From Knoxdaviesia capensis (taxonomy: Eukaryota > Ascomycota > Sordariomycetes > Microascales > Gondwanamycetaceae), in the NCBI GenBank assembly GCA_001510575.1, contig LNGK01000008.1:2499895-2563894 (forward strand): a stretch of 64,000 nucleotides of DNA, written 5' to 3'. The position numbers and the translations under genes are program-made. Positions 10,604 through 23,351 of this stretch are shown piece after piece. The notes beneath the pieces are model-generated. The model was not told the DNA's origin, ran no database searches, and was given only the letters and a program-made list of their open reading frames with translations. Position 1 is the first letter of the stretch. The number at the start of each line of letters is the position of its first letter.

Positions 10604-13600
10604 CATGATCACCATACCATGTCTCAGATATGGCTGTCACGTTCAGAAAACCGAGAGCACCTGAAGATCAACCCCAAAGTACGGTCAGACATCGAGGGGC
10701 CTTATCAGTGTACAAAATGTACCGGCCGGTGTCGGTGACTTGCCATGCCAGTCCAGGCTCTGGCAGGTGGTCTTGCGTGGCCGTCTCCTTCCACCCTCCA
10801 ACATCAAGGCTGGCGTACATTTGGGGGGGTATGGGAGAGCTGTGTGTCTTCGTGTTCGGTCCAGTTCATCTGACTGGTTGAGCACAGACACACACTGAAG
10901 GGCACATTCTCGCTGAATCCGTCCCGTCTGCACTCACGCCCCCCTTATTCAACAGCAGATTGGAAGTAACATTATCCCGCGTTTTGGACGTACCTTGTAA
11001 GTTACTTGATGGTTTTCCGGCTGACGAAGAGCACGCTGGCACGGGAACCTTGATGTCCCTGCACTGGGCCTCGCCTTTTTCTGGCTCATAGGTTCGAACG
11101 GCTCCTCAACCGGCGAGCAGTGCACGGAAGGCCTGAGAGTAAGCACACTTCGCGGTGTTCTTTTTGTTTGCCGTGTTTCCAGGCCATGGCGGTTTCTTTT
11201 CCCAGGGCTTTCTCACCCAGGAACTCTTCTGAGGTGTGGGCCGCAAAATCCACACGGCATTGTCGGGCGAGACCTCAACCCCCAAAAGGCCAGCCACCAA
11301 ACGCGGAATAGGCGGGTTCGGCGTCCGAGAAAAAAAAGCAAATAATGTATAACCCGATGGTTAGTTCGTTATGCGGTTTGTTCGTCGTTGGTTGAGTTGG
11401 AGATTCAACAGAGCCGGGAAAAAACGAGGGCTTTGTGGTCTTCGCGTTCCGTTCGCTATCACCAACTTGGAAGATATGCAAATCTTTGCCCCTCATTCCG
11501 TGCTTTCTTTTTTCGGTCTCCTGTTTCTCGCGTCTTCGCCCGAAGGAACAGGCGGTGTAACTGAAATTTGGAGTTGATTCGGGGTTTTCGCTGAATACGC
11601 GAGGAAAAAAAGGAAAATGAAAAAAAGGTGTGTGTGTCGGAAGTGAAATGTGAGTGCTCGCATTTAACCCCTAATTTGTGCAAGATACATCACCCAATGA
11701 AAAAGAAAAAGAAACGATTACGTGTATAGTATCGGCGCGTGGCGTTGTCCAAACTCACGCAGGAAGGTGTCGCTCGCTCGTGCCTTCTTCGCTCGTCCGC
11801 TCATGTGGCTCTTTCTCTCTCTTCGTTCGCCGTGCAGCGCACCTGCCCGTGACGGCCCCGCGTGGGATGTGTGTCCTATCTCGTCTGTCTCATGGCACAA
11901 GGAAGGTGCACACTACCTCCGGCGACTCGTCCTTCCGCGCGGTCTGGACCTAAAGATAGAATGGAACGAATTTCAAAGAGAAAGAGTGTGTGTATGCAAT
12001 TAAACAGCACAGATTAGGTGGGGGGGGCGTATGTGCGGTCTTTTCTTCCCTGCTTCAGTATATGAATAACGTGTGTGTGTGTGTAGGTGTCTACAGTATA
12101 CTACTGTACATACTGGAGCTGCACGAGAGCATCTCTATAAATGGCTCCTAGTATACAGGCCTTATGCATGCCGTTAAGCTTCCAAAAACATCAGCAAATA
12201 CAGTACTGCTCCCGCCAAGGACGGCATCTCATTGTGTGCCCTGAATATAAAGACCGCCACTTATGGAGGCCGGAGGATTGAGCAGGTTTTGTGCGACTGC
12301 AGAAGTGCTGTGTGTGTCTCCTTACTACAATATAGTATCACTCCCGGTCACCAGTTCCATCTTGTATGTAAAACCTCGCATTCCGGTGCAGCTATTCCGA
12401 AGTGAGAAGTCGCCCCAGACTCTGAAAAGGCTCCTATCACTTACAGCAAGCAGCATTCCTTTCCCCACACCCCACACTTAAATCCGCCCGCACCTCTCTA
12501 GACGACTTTTTGATAGGCCCACCAGAGAACGACCTCTTGTTCAATATACTCCGACATTAGCATGGTGCAGTCCGACTCTTTGACACTCTATCAAATTCCA
12601 AGTCACTTTACTGTATAGATACGCTCAGGGCATTTGCTCCTGCATCGGAGCTGAATCTTCCCGTTGCCCTTGTCTCTCTGTCTCCCCCGTCTTTCCCCCC
12701 GCGTTTTCCGGGGCTAGAGAAACGAAAAGTCCAATAGGCGGTGCTTCTTCCCTTTTCCCCCCACTCACTGATATAACGTTGCTGTTAAGTGAGCGGCCGT
12801 TTTGCGAAACGAAGATAGAAAAATGCAGTGTCAGGTGTTCCCTTTATCTCCTTCTCCTTTCCCCCCTCCACCCAGCTTGGCCTTGGAGACAGCATGTTGT
12901 TTTTCCGGACTTCACTGGGCGTGGGGGAGAGCATTACAATCTGGTCCAGATACAGAAGCTCGTCCCAGCCTTGCCGAGAGGGGACGAGGGGGAATATCAT
13001 AACCCCGGCTCCGGCGTCCAGGAAAAGGAGGACGTGAGCCCAGTTTCCAACTACGAAGACGATAGCAGGGGCCTATGTTCTTATCACAACATCTAACCCG
13101 CAGTTGCACGCTGGATCCCCCTCCTTGCTACCCTGATCGGCTGGAAACGGCAGAGTTTGGGGAGCAGAAGAGGAGACCGTTCCCCATCCAGGTTTAACGT
13201 GAGGAGAGGATCTGGGTTTTCACGGTACCATGTTTCCATATCAAGCTAGACACCACTGTATTTTGTGACAGGTTTCTTCGCTTTTCTCTGGTGACCTGAC
13301 CCGCATAGCAACGAGCAGAAAAGATACAAAAAAGCATCAGACCCCCTCTTCCCTTCCCCAATGCTCAGACCAGAAAATAAAATTCATCCAGTGGGGTTTT
13401 CATATCTCTTCCGTAACTTGCTCATATATCAGAAAAGATCACAGACCGTCTATTCCCGCTGTTGGAGATATGTGAGACCTACAGCTCGGTGGCGAAAACA
13501 TGGGCGAAAAGAATGAGCAACTAGACTTTTAAGAGAAAAAATGAGGAGATGGCGATAGTGACTTGGCAACTCCGCATGTATACCACTTCTCACTTTCTGA

Positions 13601-15463
13601 CCGTTTTATGTATCCCTTTTTTGTTTTTTTTTTTTGTTTTTTTTTTGGGGTAGGCGCACGAATCCCGAGTCGCCTCACACACCAGAACTGCGAAGATACG
13701 GTCATGATGCATCCATCGAACGAGGCTCGTCGTTCTCAGGCGTCATTCGCCTGGAGAGCGCCGTCTCCACAGGTCCCGAGGACTCCGGGGCCAGCCTCGC
13801 GACTGGTGTTAAAGTCGTGCTGTTGTAGGCTGTCTGGGCCAAGTCGCCCCGCTCCCGATGCATGTATTTCTGCATCCATGAGTATTGTACGCCCAGAGAC
13901 AGTGAGAATACATGGAGATTCCGTTGTCTGGTTGTGCTCTGACGGTGGTGGTGGTAACTTCTTCCATCGGCCAGTAACCGCCGTATCCGTGTGTGTTCTA
14001 TCAAAGCGAGACTGACCCAGTTTCTGGCTGAACTTTCCCCCACGGGGACCCCGCAAAAGCTGTAACCCAATCTCACCACTGTTATCAAACCCTTGAACGG
14101 ACAATCGACTCTCCAGACTGTTCTCTGCGGCGTAATACCACAGCATAGCATTGTCATATCACAAATTACAGCCACCTTTGAAGAATAAAAAGGTTCCCCC
14201 CGCTATGCGATAGATGCAATCAACACCCCGCCCTTGGCAGGCAACAAGCAAAAACAACCGGTGCCCCCTTTTAATATTTCTTCGTAGGCGCCGTTGTCAA
14301 TCGAAAATATATCACGGCTTCTATAGGCACTCGAAAACTCGCCAGCCAGCGAGTTGCAAAACACAGTCTCCAACTTCTTGCACAAGCGAGAGCGGGAACC
14401 GGAAAATCCCACCAAGACCAAAGAAGGGTAGCTGCTTCTTGGCGACAGGCTGTTCAAGTTACGTATATATGCCCACACTCAACCGCAGAAAGTTGGAGAG
14501 ACAGAGAGCACAGAGCAGGAAACTCGAATCAGCCCGGAAGCCTCGTCTCCGAGCCCAGCACAGCAGCACACCATAGTGCAGAGCGGGCGGTTGCCTTCTG
14601 TGTGTAATCTTGGGTGTGTTTCCCAACCTTTTTATTCCTATCAGGTGAGAGGAACGTGTAATAGCAAGCTGAGTTTCTCTATCAGTGGCACTGTTTCTTT
14701 TCTCGCTTTTTTTTTTTTTGGAGTCAGATGAGAGGCTGTTATTGGGGGAATAACAACCGCCGGAAGCATCTCACGGGCGCAGCAGCAACACTCGCGCTCT
14801 GTGGCACGATCTTGTCCCCAATCTCCTTCACCGTGTTTAGGAGACACATCGAGGAGGAATCACAGAGCGAGACCCAAAATGGAGAGACGGAAGAGTCACA
14901 CATGGAAAAGTCGCGCGTGCTTCTCGCGGGTCAGGACCTGAACATGCCCCAGGCTGGGCCCTTCTCCCAGACTTGTGCGCGTGTAGAACATACCAGGTAA
15001 AGTCGAACAGCGCTGCATATCACAGTGACTTCACCGGGGGTTTTTTGTTCGCGAAAAAAAAGTCCGACCTCACCCGATTATGGCATCATTCATCGCCATT
15101 CTCACGCTGGCTGTGGGGAGAGAGAGCGCGCGAAAGAGAAGGCAACCACGGTTTCACACACAACCACAGAACCGTGGGCGCGCGCTCGCGCCCTGTATTC
15201 CCCAGAACGGGGGAGGGGGGAAAGCGGAAAACATCGTGGTTGGCGAGTGCATTCTGCGGGGTGGTGGTGGTGATGATGATGATGCAAGAACACAAAGTGG
15301 CATGTGAAGACAGATTAGCCCAGAATCCCATGGATTGGTTCTTTTTTTTAACGTCCGGATCATCTCCATCGCCGGAAAAGCCGGAGGGATGGCATGGAGA
15401 AAGAGGGAAGCACGAGAGAGGAATCCGCAAGGGTTTGGATGTTAGTGCTGGTGCCGATCACGA

Positions 15464-15482
15464 TGTGTGTGTGTGTGTGTGT
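15464..15482. repeat. (TG)n microsatellite
   Basis: Uninterrupted TG dinucleotide run of about nine units in the desert downstream of creA. A GGT/GAT trinucleotide tract lies 180 bases upstream at 15260-15284. Confidence 0.85.
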
Positions 15483-17577
15483 CCCCAGCAAGAACCGTGC
15501 AAGTAGAGTAGCCAATAGTGCATCCGCACTCGACAGCAGTTTAACCAGTCACGGTCTTCTGCTTCTAGTCGTCTGCCGGCACACACTTCGAACAGCGGGT
15601 TCGTTTCCTCGATGACTTCCGCCGATGCGAGCCATCATGCCCACGACAGCCCAAACCCGCCCCAGCGGAGCCCGTCGAAAGTCGAGTTGTGTTGTTGTAA
15701 GGCTTCGATCGATTTGATGTCATCGGGCCAAACGCCGATGCGCCGATTGTTGCAGGTCCCGGCGGGACCTTTTTTGTTCGTCTGCGTTTGCAGTCTTTGC
15801 CCGCGCTCTCGGCCTGGGCCTTGGGCATCCATTATCTCTCCAGTAAATGATACCTAATAGGAATATCCAAAGATATCCCCCAGCCCACCCGACGTAGCGT
15901 ATAAGGGAGGGGGGGCGTGTGTGGTTTGTTTCATGGAAACAGTGCTTTGGTCTTTTGCTGTGGTTGTGGACTCAGGCATGACGATACACGTCAAATCGTG
16001 GAAAGGGCAACAGGCGAGCCAGCGAAAGTTGCATACAGGTCCAACGGTAGCCCCATATGGAGAAACCAGCCTCGAAAGTCGGTCAAGCCGTTCAGGATGT
16101 GAGGTGGAGGGGGCGTGTCTCCGGTCCAGGTGTTGGTGGTGTTCAAACAAACCCACCAGGACAGCACGACAGAGGGCCGTCAGGAACTTTACAGAACACG
16201 TAGTACTTCTGCCAACCCACTATAATGGAGACAACAAGGCACCCAGCCGGCCTTATACACATGGCCGGCCCAGCCAAACATAAAAAAGAAAGTGTCGACT
16301 CATAACTTGGAGATACACGTATTGTCCCGGCACACCCGCCCAACATTTCTGGAGCAGGCGCCCGCGCAAATGGAGAAAATTGCGGCGGTGCTGGCAAGTT
16401 CGTCGGTGATGGGGAGAGAGCGAGGGAGACCAAAGACGAGATCTATCGGACACGCCGCTCCACGTCATTACACAGAAAGCACGGCAAACAGGAAAACATA
16501 ATCATATTATTTTTAATAACCTTTTTCGATATCGGAGCTTTTACTTTCGACTATCTTTTTCTCCTGTCCAGATGGAAGGAGAGGCAACGTAGCGTTTTAG
16601 TATGAAGGAATGCTTCCGGAAGACCGGGGAAGGCGACATAAGGAAGGAAGGAAGGCAGGGGTGGCAGCTGAGAGATCAAAGGGAAGGAAGGGAAGGAAGA
16701 GAAAGAAACGGAATGGCTCCGAACGAAGGAGGGAAGCAAGAATCTCGGCCGAGATAAGATTCGCACGTGCGAGGCAATATTCTCTACGACAGTGCCAGGC
16801 TGGGGAGAGAGAGAGAGAGACACAGTGAGTCCGGACCAGGCCAAGTTGACATAACGGCAAGCGCAACAGAGGGGGGCCCGGCCCATCGTCTTTCGCTTTC
16901 AAGACTTCACAATCGGACATCAAGAAGGCGTACGATGCCTCGTAGCGTTGACTTCCTACCTCCGCGCTCATTTCCTGACGCACGCACACACGCCCACCCG
17001 GAAGGGCATCCCGACTGATAAGACGACACACGAAAAACGAGGCGGAAAACCAAAGCGGTGAAGCCAAACGAAACGGCGAAAAAAAAAAAAAGGCAGGCAA
17101 GCATGTGCTTTGTGGCTCTTGGCAAAAGGACACAACTGGACACGAAAAGACACAACCACCGACAGAACACCTACAACTGCATCCAAAAAGAGAGACATAC
17201 ATGCAGGACACAGCACACACTGCAAGAAAACACAAACACAAGAAACGCTGAGAAGCACGCCCTTTGCACATCTCCTGGGCTCGTTTCGTGAAGTACTGCG
17301 TGTGGGTGTGCTCCTTCCGCGGGTTTGGGGAAAACGGGGACCACCCAACAACTTTTCTGATAGGGTTCAAGGTCGAGAAACGAACAGCAAGAAAGAGAAA
17401 TGTCGTCATCGGCTCCGATGAAGGACGACTCACACTCACTCACACACCTGTAATCGGCGGTGGCCTCCTCCACTTTTTCTTTTCTCGTCGGTCGTTCCTG
17501 GCCCATCATTTTTGTTTACCCGTAGGCGTGTTCCGGATTTTGGGGCTGGATATGATATGTCTTTCTGCACTTCTGAC

Positions 17578-17582
<5 letters not shown>

Positions 17583-17611
<29 letters not shown>
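17583..17611. repeat. Compound (GT)n(GA)n microsatellite
   Basis: A GT run at 17583-17600 passes directly into a GA run at 17601-17611. Confidence 0.85.
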
Positions 17612-18903
17612 CCCATATTCCCCCAACAAAGTGCGACTATGTCTCCAGTCTCTGTGTCCAGAGCACATGGATAGACGGGGGTTCCAGGCCGAAGGAAATG
17701 ATATCCCGATACAGGCGTAGGCAAAGGCCTAGCCGAGCGAGTTGGCGACTGCCCCGCGCTGATCCTTTTTTTTTTTCCTTCCTCTCGCTCTCCTTCCATT
17801 TTCGCGTTGAGCCCCGTTTGCTAGCTGTGTTCCCTCCGATATCGTATTTGCCCTCGGTCTTTTTTTTTTTTTCTCTTTTTTTTGCTGCGTTCCTTCTTCC
17901 TTCTCCTCCTCCACATTCCTCCCTTATCCACATATCCGCTCACCGGACTCTAAATAGGAGGATGGCCCCTCCACTCCTTTCCACCCGCTTTTCATCTCCG
18001 GGCAGTGTCCGCGTTTTTAGTTCTTCCTTTTATGAAAAGACTCGAGAGACACTGGCGGGATGCCCCTGGAGGAATAGCTCAGTCCTGCGTTTGAGTAGGT
18101 GCAGTTCATTATAATCTCCTACTACCCACAATCGTACAAGCGAGCAGGTACACCGTCTATACAGTACACGCCATGTTCCGAGTCTGTTATTCCCTGTTTT
18201 TCTCTACTCATAATCAGAGCAAGAAGGCATCACCCTAGTAATTCGAGCTTCATCCCATCCCCTCCGATCACGCCGATCGTCGGCCGGTGTGTTCACGGGT
18301 CTTCCTGCAAACTTGACCAAACTAACAGATTACCATCGCCCAGTATGTCAGAGCCGAGCACGCACACTTGGAGTCAGCCTTTCCCCAAGGCCAGATAGAA
18401 GAAGCAACGCATCGGATAAAGTCCCAGAACATAGCCAAGCCCGCCCGTTATCATATGTTACATTTATTTATTTTTTGACTCTCGCCTTTTCCTCCCCGTG
18501 TGGCCGCCATCCCTCCCCTCCCTGCTCGCATGTAACCCGACCTGCATCAAGCCTGCCATAACCTTCTTTAACCGCGCGTGGTCCACTGGAGCATGTATGT
18601 GGGCATTCAATTTTTTTTTTCTTTGGCAAATCTCTCTCTCCAATGTCTAAAATGCAGAAACAGAATGTCTGGCTTGGTTTCTATCATGCACGGCCTTATC
18701 TCTGGCCAACGACTTACCTCTCTATCCATGTATGTACTGTATGTCTTGTTTGGCTGCTCGTGGAGACCCGCCGTTACACGACGGCATTAGTATCGTTCTG
18801 GTGTATCATTGCATGCAGACCAGAGCGTCCAAAGCCCTCTTTTTTTTTTGTGTGTCTCTGAAAGTCTTACACACTGGCCCCCGTGGAGAGCAAACTGCCC
18901 CCG

Positions 18904-18904
<1 letters not shown>

Positions 18905-18933
<29 letters not shown>
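18905..18933. repeat. (GA)n microsatellite
   Basis: Perfect GA dinucleotide run of about fourteen units. It follows a short direct repeat CCCCCGTGGAGAG that ends at both about 18890 and 18910. Confidence 0.85.
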
Positions 18934-18934
<1 letters not shown>

Positions 18935-19387
18935 CAGAGGGAGACAACGCCCCAGGAAATTACAGAAAAGATATATTCCCCCGCGCCGGTTGTGTGTCCG
19001 TGGCGTTTATCGTGCTTCTCTCTTCCCCCCTCATCCTCCTCCCTCCCCTCACACTTTTCTGCTCTCTCCGGGCCTTTCCTCTCTCCATGTAAGACAGGAA
19101 GGTTTTCCCACTTGCCTCTCCTCCCCGCCGTGACCGCGAGTCCTATCACACCCACACACACCCCCCCTCAACCCCATTTTGTGATCCCTTTGATCTCCCA
19201 TCAGCTGAGAGTGTTAGAGGAAGAGTCCACTTCTTCTCCCCTCTCCTCTCTCCCTTTGCTCCCCCTCAAAAAAATATAGTAAAAGAACACGCGCATGTTC
19301 TGTCGTAGTCTCTCAACTCTCCCTCCGGAATCACCTGCCTTGTCCACACAGCCTTTCCATCTATCTTGGCTAGGTATTCAGAAGAAC

Positions 19388-19455
19388 CACACACACACTC
19401 TCTCTCTCGCTCTCTCTCGCTCTCTCTCGCTCTCTCTCTCGCTCTCTCTCTCTCT
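19388..19455. repeat. (AC)n followed by CT-rich 10-bp minisatellite
   Basis: A short AC run leads into CT-rich DNA in which the 10-base unit TCTCTCTCGC is repeated three times in register from 19401 and then degenerates into plain CT. Confidence 0.85.
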
Positions 19456-20923
19456 ATGAGACTGAGACACTCACACGCACACACCCTCCGCTTTTTCCTT
19501 TTTCCACAAGGCCCTCACACACAAGAACACCCACAGTGTGGCCGTTGAACACACCTTGCCCTTGTTTCTTTTGGCTGGCGGCCGCCCCATTCCCCCCTCC
19601 CAAAAAAATCTCACCAGCCGAGAAAAAGAAAAAGAAAAAACCCCCCCAGGCCCTGGCTGCTGTATCCGCAATCTCTCCGCGGTTTGGCCAGGAGGATGGC
19701 CGTGAAAAAAAGGCTATTTCGTCTCTTTTTATCGCCCCTGTGTGTAAGTAACGTACTTTTCCCGCCTCCTCCACACCTTCTGTTCGACAGAGCCTTGTTC
19801 AACAAGACAGAAAGAAAAAGCACCGGAACCACGCATTTTTCACATTACGTATCGCATCAACAGAAATTATAAATGTGTGTGTGTGTGTATCATTAAACAA
19901 GGAAGTTATCCTGAGATAGCAAATTCTAAAAAGCCCACCCATCCCAAGACAAATAAAAAACAATTTAAAAAGAAGAACAAGAAAACATTCGTAGAAAAAA
20001 AGGCAGGCCGAAAATCGTGACGACCGAACAATCAAAGGACGAGGTCGAAAAGGCGGTGATGTCTTATAGAAAAAAACCATGTCATTCTATGAAAGCCCGT
20101 CAAACAGGCAAGAAAAAAAATTATGTCGCGCTGAATATCTCAGGATACACTTTTGGGAGCTGCTTTTTTTTCGCTTTCTTCGCTGTGTGGCTGTTTCTGT
20201 TAGAGCCATAGAAAAAAAAATTTGACGGAAGAAGAAAAGGCACCGATCAAAGTTGTGTGTGTGTGTGGGAGGGAAGAAGGCGTCGTGACACAATCATAAA
20301 AAGGCGTGAAGCGGAGAAAAAAAAAGTTGTATACCAGAAAGTCAAAAGCGAACAGATAAAAGAAAAAAAAAAGTTGCCTCCCAGAAATCATGCTCGTGGA
20401 ATTATCCATATAATGTACCAATATCCCGTCCATCCCATATTCGCCATCTGGTTGTAAGTTACGACAGAAAAAAGCAAGCCCACAACCATAAAACAAGTAG
20501 AAAAAAAAAAAAAAAAAAGGATAAGAAACAGGGGGAATTAAATCCGCGCGCATACACACAAGACTCGAATTCCCAGCCAAAGAGAGAAAAAAAAATAGTA
20601 AACGGAGGGGAGAGAAAAAGAGGAGCAGAGAGAGAAAAAAGCCAGTAGTGGAAAAAAGAAACGCCGCAACCCAAGTCTAAGGAATCTATAAAACAAGCCC
20701 GAGCAAAAACAAAAAAGGAAGAAAAGACGCAAAATCCAGTCCAAAAGTATCCGTGGCCATATTAAGAAAAACGTCCCAAGTCCAGGTGTTCATAACCGTC
20801 CAAGTATTAGATCATGAGCCAGAAAAAGAGGAGAAAGCACCGAGTCGGCCCCGCTAGCAATAAAAAGACACACACCGCACAGCACCGAAACCCAGAGTCA
20901 GCAAGGAGTTGTTAAACAGATTT

Positions 20924-22048
20924 TCAAAACTCCATGCCGTTGAGACTGCCCGAACCCGAACTCCGGCCACTGCTATAACCATCGCTCAACAGGTCTTTGA
21001 CCGACAGCCGTGGGATTCCAGCTCCGGGCATAGACGGAACCGGCAGTTTCCGTTGCGAGGCGTCGGGTCGGTTGATGATATCGGTCAGCGAGAGGCCGCT
21101 GGGGCGGTGGCTCATCATCTGGGCAGGCGGCAGCATCGAGTCGTGGTGGCCGGGCTCCAGAGGAGGCAAAGCCGGCTGCTGGTGCAGGGTCAGGTTGCGT
21201 AGGGCCGGGAGAGTCGGCATGTCGCAGGATCCAAACGGTCTCAGGCGAGGCGAGTGAGCCGGAGTAGCAATCGGGGTGTGGTCAGGAGTGGGCGACAGCG
21301 AGTCGTGCGAGAAGGTGGGCGACGACGGAGCAGTAGAGTTGGGCGAGCTAGGCCGCGACCGCTTGGGTTGGCGGTAGGCGTGACGGTAGTGGTCGTCACC
21401 GTGGTCATCCGGGTGCGAAGATCTCGACATGTGGTAGTTGCTGAGGCTGGACAGGTTGGTGCGCGAGCTGTGCACACTGTTCGAGTAGTACGCGGGACGC
21501 GAGTACTGGCCGGGGGTTGATCCGTCACGCTCGACCTGGTTGGCAGCGCGGGCGAGCATGGAGATGTCCATGTTCGAGCTGGATCCAGCCATTCCGCGGG
21601 TGTAGGGTTGCAGGTACGAGTTGTACGAGTGAGGCGGCGACACATTCGGGGACACAAGCGTCGACGTCGGGGCAGAGCGGATAGCCTTGGGGGCAGACGC
21701 CGGCGGCGGCGGAGGCATCATGCCATCGGACTGGATGTGGGCAGCCAGTTGGTGGTGGGTCATCTGGTGCGTCTTGTTTCCCCGGCGGGCGTTGGGGTTG
21801 CTGTGAATGCGGGTGTGCCGGGTGAGTTCGTCGGAGCGGGAGAAGCGCTTGCTGCAGCCGGGGTGGCTGCAGGCGTGAGGCTTCTCGCCGGTGTGAGTGC
21901 GGATGTGTCTGGTCTGGTGCTCCAGGCGGTGGAAGGCCTTGTCACACATGGTGCACTTGTAGGGGCGAGGAAGCTCGCCGGTGGTCTCGGGGGAAGTCAT
22001 TTCTGCTTGGACTGGCCCGTTGGGCTTCAGTAGGGCAACAGAGGTCAT
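20924..22048 (-). CDS. creA: CreA/CRE-1-type carbon catabolite repressor
   Basis: Intronless, 374 residues from the ATG at 22048 (MTSVALLKPNGP). The open frame extends 5' without another ATG, so this start is used unless there is an upstream exon. Two C2H2 zinc fingers: C32/C35/H48/H52 with FHRLEHQTRHIRTHTGEKPH and C60/C65/H78/H82 with RFSRSDELTRHTRIH, the hallmark CreA/Mig1 DNA-binding pair that reads SYGGRG sites. A basic stretch (RQPKRSRPSS) precedes Ser/Pro-rich regions. Near the C-terminus LTDIINRPDASQRKLPVP and VKDLLSD match the conserved repression region of filamentous-fungal CreA. The Ser-rich N-terminal SSVDFSNLLNP motif of Aspergillus or Neurospora homologues is absent or reduced to VALLKPNGP, and no Ala or Gln tract follows the fingers. 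In this family the protein represses genes for alternative carbon sources and itself when glucose is present. Confidence 0.95.
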   Translation of the reverse strand: MTSVALLKPNGPVQAEMTSPETTGELPRPYKCTMCDKAFHRLEHQTRHIRTHTGEKPHACSHPGCSKRFSRSDELTRHTRIHSNPNARRGNKTHQMTHHQLAAHIQSDGMMPPPPPASAPKAIRSAPTSTLVSPNVSPPHSYNSYLQPYTRGMAGSSSNMDISMLARAANQVERDGSTPGQYSRPAYYSNSVHSSRTNLSSLSNYHMSRSSHPDDHGDDHYRHAYRQPKRSRPSSPNSTAPSSPTFSHDSLSPTPDHTPIATPAHSPRLRPFGSCDMPTLPALRNLTLHQQPALPPLEPGHHDSMLPPAQMMSHRPSGLSLTDIINRPDASQRKLPVPSMPGAGIPRLSVKDLLSDGYSSGRSSGSGSLNGMEF

Positions 22049-22520
22049 ACTATGTCCGTCGGGAGACGGCGGAAGCGAGGTGGCCAGCAAGAGGATGAGC
22101 TGGCTGAGGCGGTGTGGAAGTCAAGACGACGAGGCTTCGCGAGAATGAAAAGGCCGACGACTGTATTGCAGTAGTAACTTGGTAGGCAGCGGGTGGTGGT
22201 GGTAGAAGAGCGCAGGTGGTTATCGAAAGCGACAGTGGGCGGCAAACGATTACAGTAGAATCGAAGAGCGAGAGTTGGAAGAGAATCGATGTTAGGTGTG
22301 AAGGTGAAAGAGTAAGTTCAAGGCGGGAGTATATGAATACTGAGAATCACTTAAGATGGGATAAGTGAGAAAGATATAACAGTCCAAGATTCAACGGGGA
22401 GGAAAGGAAGGGGAAATATAAAAAAATAAAAAGTGTTGAAGAAGAGGAAGAGAAGGGAGAGAGGGTGGGCGATGGGTTTTAAATGGGGGAAGGGACTAAC
22501 GGGCGTCTCGGTATAGAGCA
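22049..22520 (-). promoter_or_regulatory. creA leader and proximal promoter
   Basis: Upstream of the creA ATG the minus strand is C/T-rich, especially 22380-22480 (GA-rich as written), typical of a fungal 5' leader. No intron with convincing borders was seen, but an upstream coding exon cannot be excluded because the creA frame stays open for 75 bases before its first stop. Confidence 0.45.
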
Positions 22521-23351
22521 GCTTTATGAGTGTATCGGGGGAGGGGGTGTGGGATTTTCGCGAATGGCAGGCTCATGTTATAGCACCCGCCAGCAGTGGG
22601 AAAGGCACCGTTCAGCGACTTTTCACCACACCTAATCCGTGCGGACAACCGAGGAGATTTCTTCTTTCGTCTCGTGTTCCTTATGTATCTTTTTTATTGA
22701 TCAGATTTTCACTACTGAATCCAAGGTCTACTCAAAAGCAATCACTGGTAATTTTTTTCTTCTCCCTATTCCACCTACGCTGTCTTGTAAACTGAACAAA
22801 CAGAAGGAAAGTGAGAGAAAGTGAGAAACGGTGACAGGCACATGTGGTGTGGTGGGAACGGGGGAGGGGTGGATATATGAAAGACGGGAATGAGGGTGTG
22901 AAGATATATCCGGAAGCCACGATGGGTAGAAAAAAAGGAAGGAAAAAAACGAGCGAGGTTAAGGCGGGGAAAAAGGAAGGGGGAGATCAGTTCAGTGGAA
23001 GGAACGAGTCGAAGGGAGTGAAAACGCGGGCGGCCTACAGCAGCAGTGTGCGTCAGGGGGTTTCCCGACGGCAATATTGTATTCTGTACTGTATTGTAAT
23101 TTTTGCTTATAATAATGGGGGGGGGGGGATTACAATAGAATTCACCAGCGAAAGAGTAAGGTGAAGAATAGGCGTGCAAAAGAACAAGGCCTGTTAGCCG
23201 TCAAAATTTATTCCTCGGTCTGTACGATAGGCTGGAGTTCGTACGGCAGTGACTCGGTGGTGTTGTGAAAACTTGCAATCCAGCAAGCTCGACGCTTCTT
23301 TCGGTTTATTTTTTTATTCCATTTCTTTTTGGACTTGGATCTGGCTGAAGC

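Larger units (their letters stand above)
8391..20923. other. 12.5-kb gene desert downstream of creA
   Basis: No recognisable gene, transposase, reverse transcriptase or RNA gene on either strand. The sequence is a patchwork of ordinary-composition DNA, homopolymer runs (for example T-rich 13617-13646), purine or pyrimidine tracts (16600-16830, 19000-19260) and microsatellites listed separately. The stretch 19900-20750 is strongly A-rich on the plus strand, so T-rich on the creA strand, and adjoins the creA 3' end. The longest open frames, such as 16597-17439 on the minus strand (280 codons), coincide with one-sided C/T tracts that lack stop codons and show no domain. Confidence 0.6.

Noticed and set aside
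16597..17439. 280-codon minus-strand open frame
   Set aside because: It follows a one-sided C/T-rich tract that cannot form stop codons; the translation is Phe/Leu/Ser low complexity with no domain.
18070..18130. tRNA A-box-like TAGCTCAGTCCTG
   Set aside because: No B-box or matching acceptor and T stems downstream.
8391..20923. Possible transposon remnants in the desert
   Set aside because: No reverse transcriptase, transposase or integrase motif, no long terminal or inverted repeats were seen by eye; a genome self-comparison would be needed to detect decayed copies.
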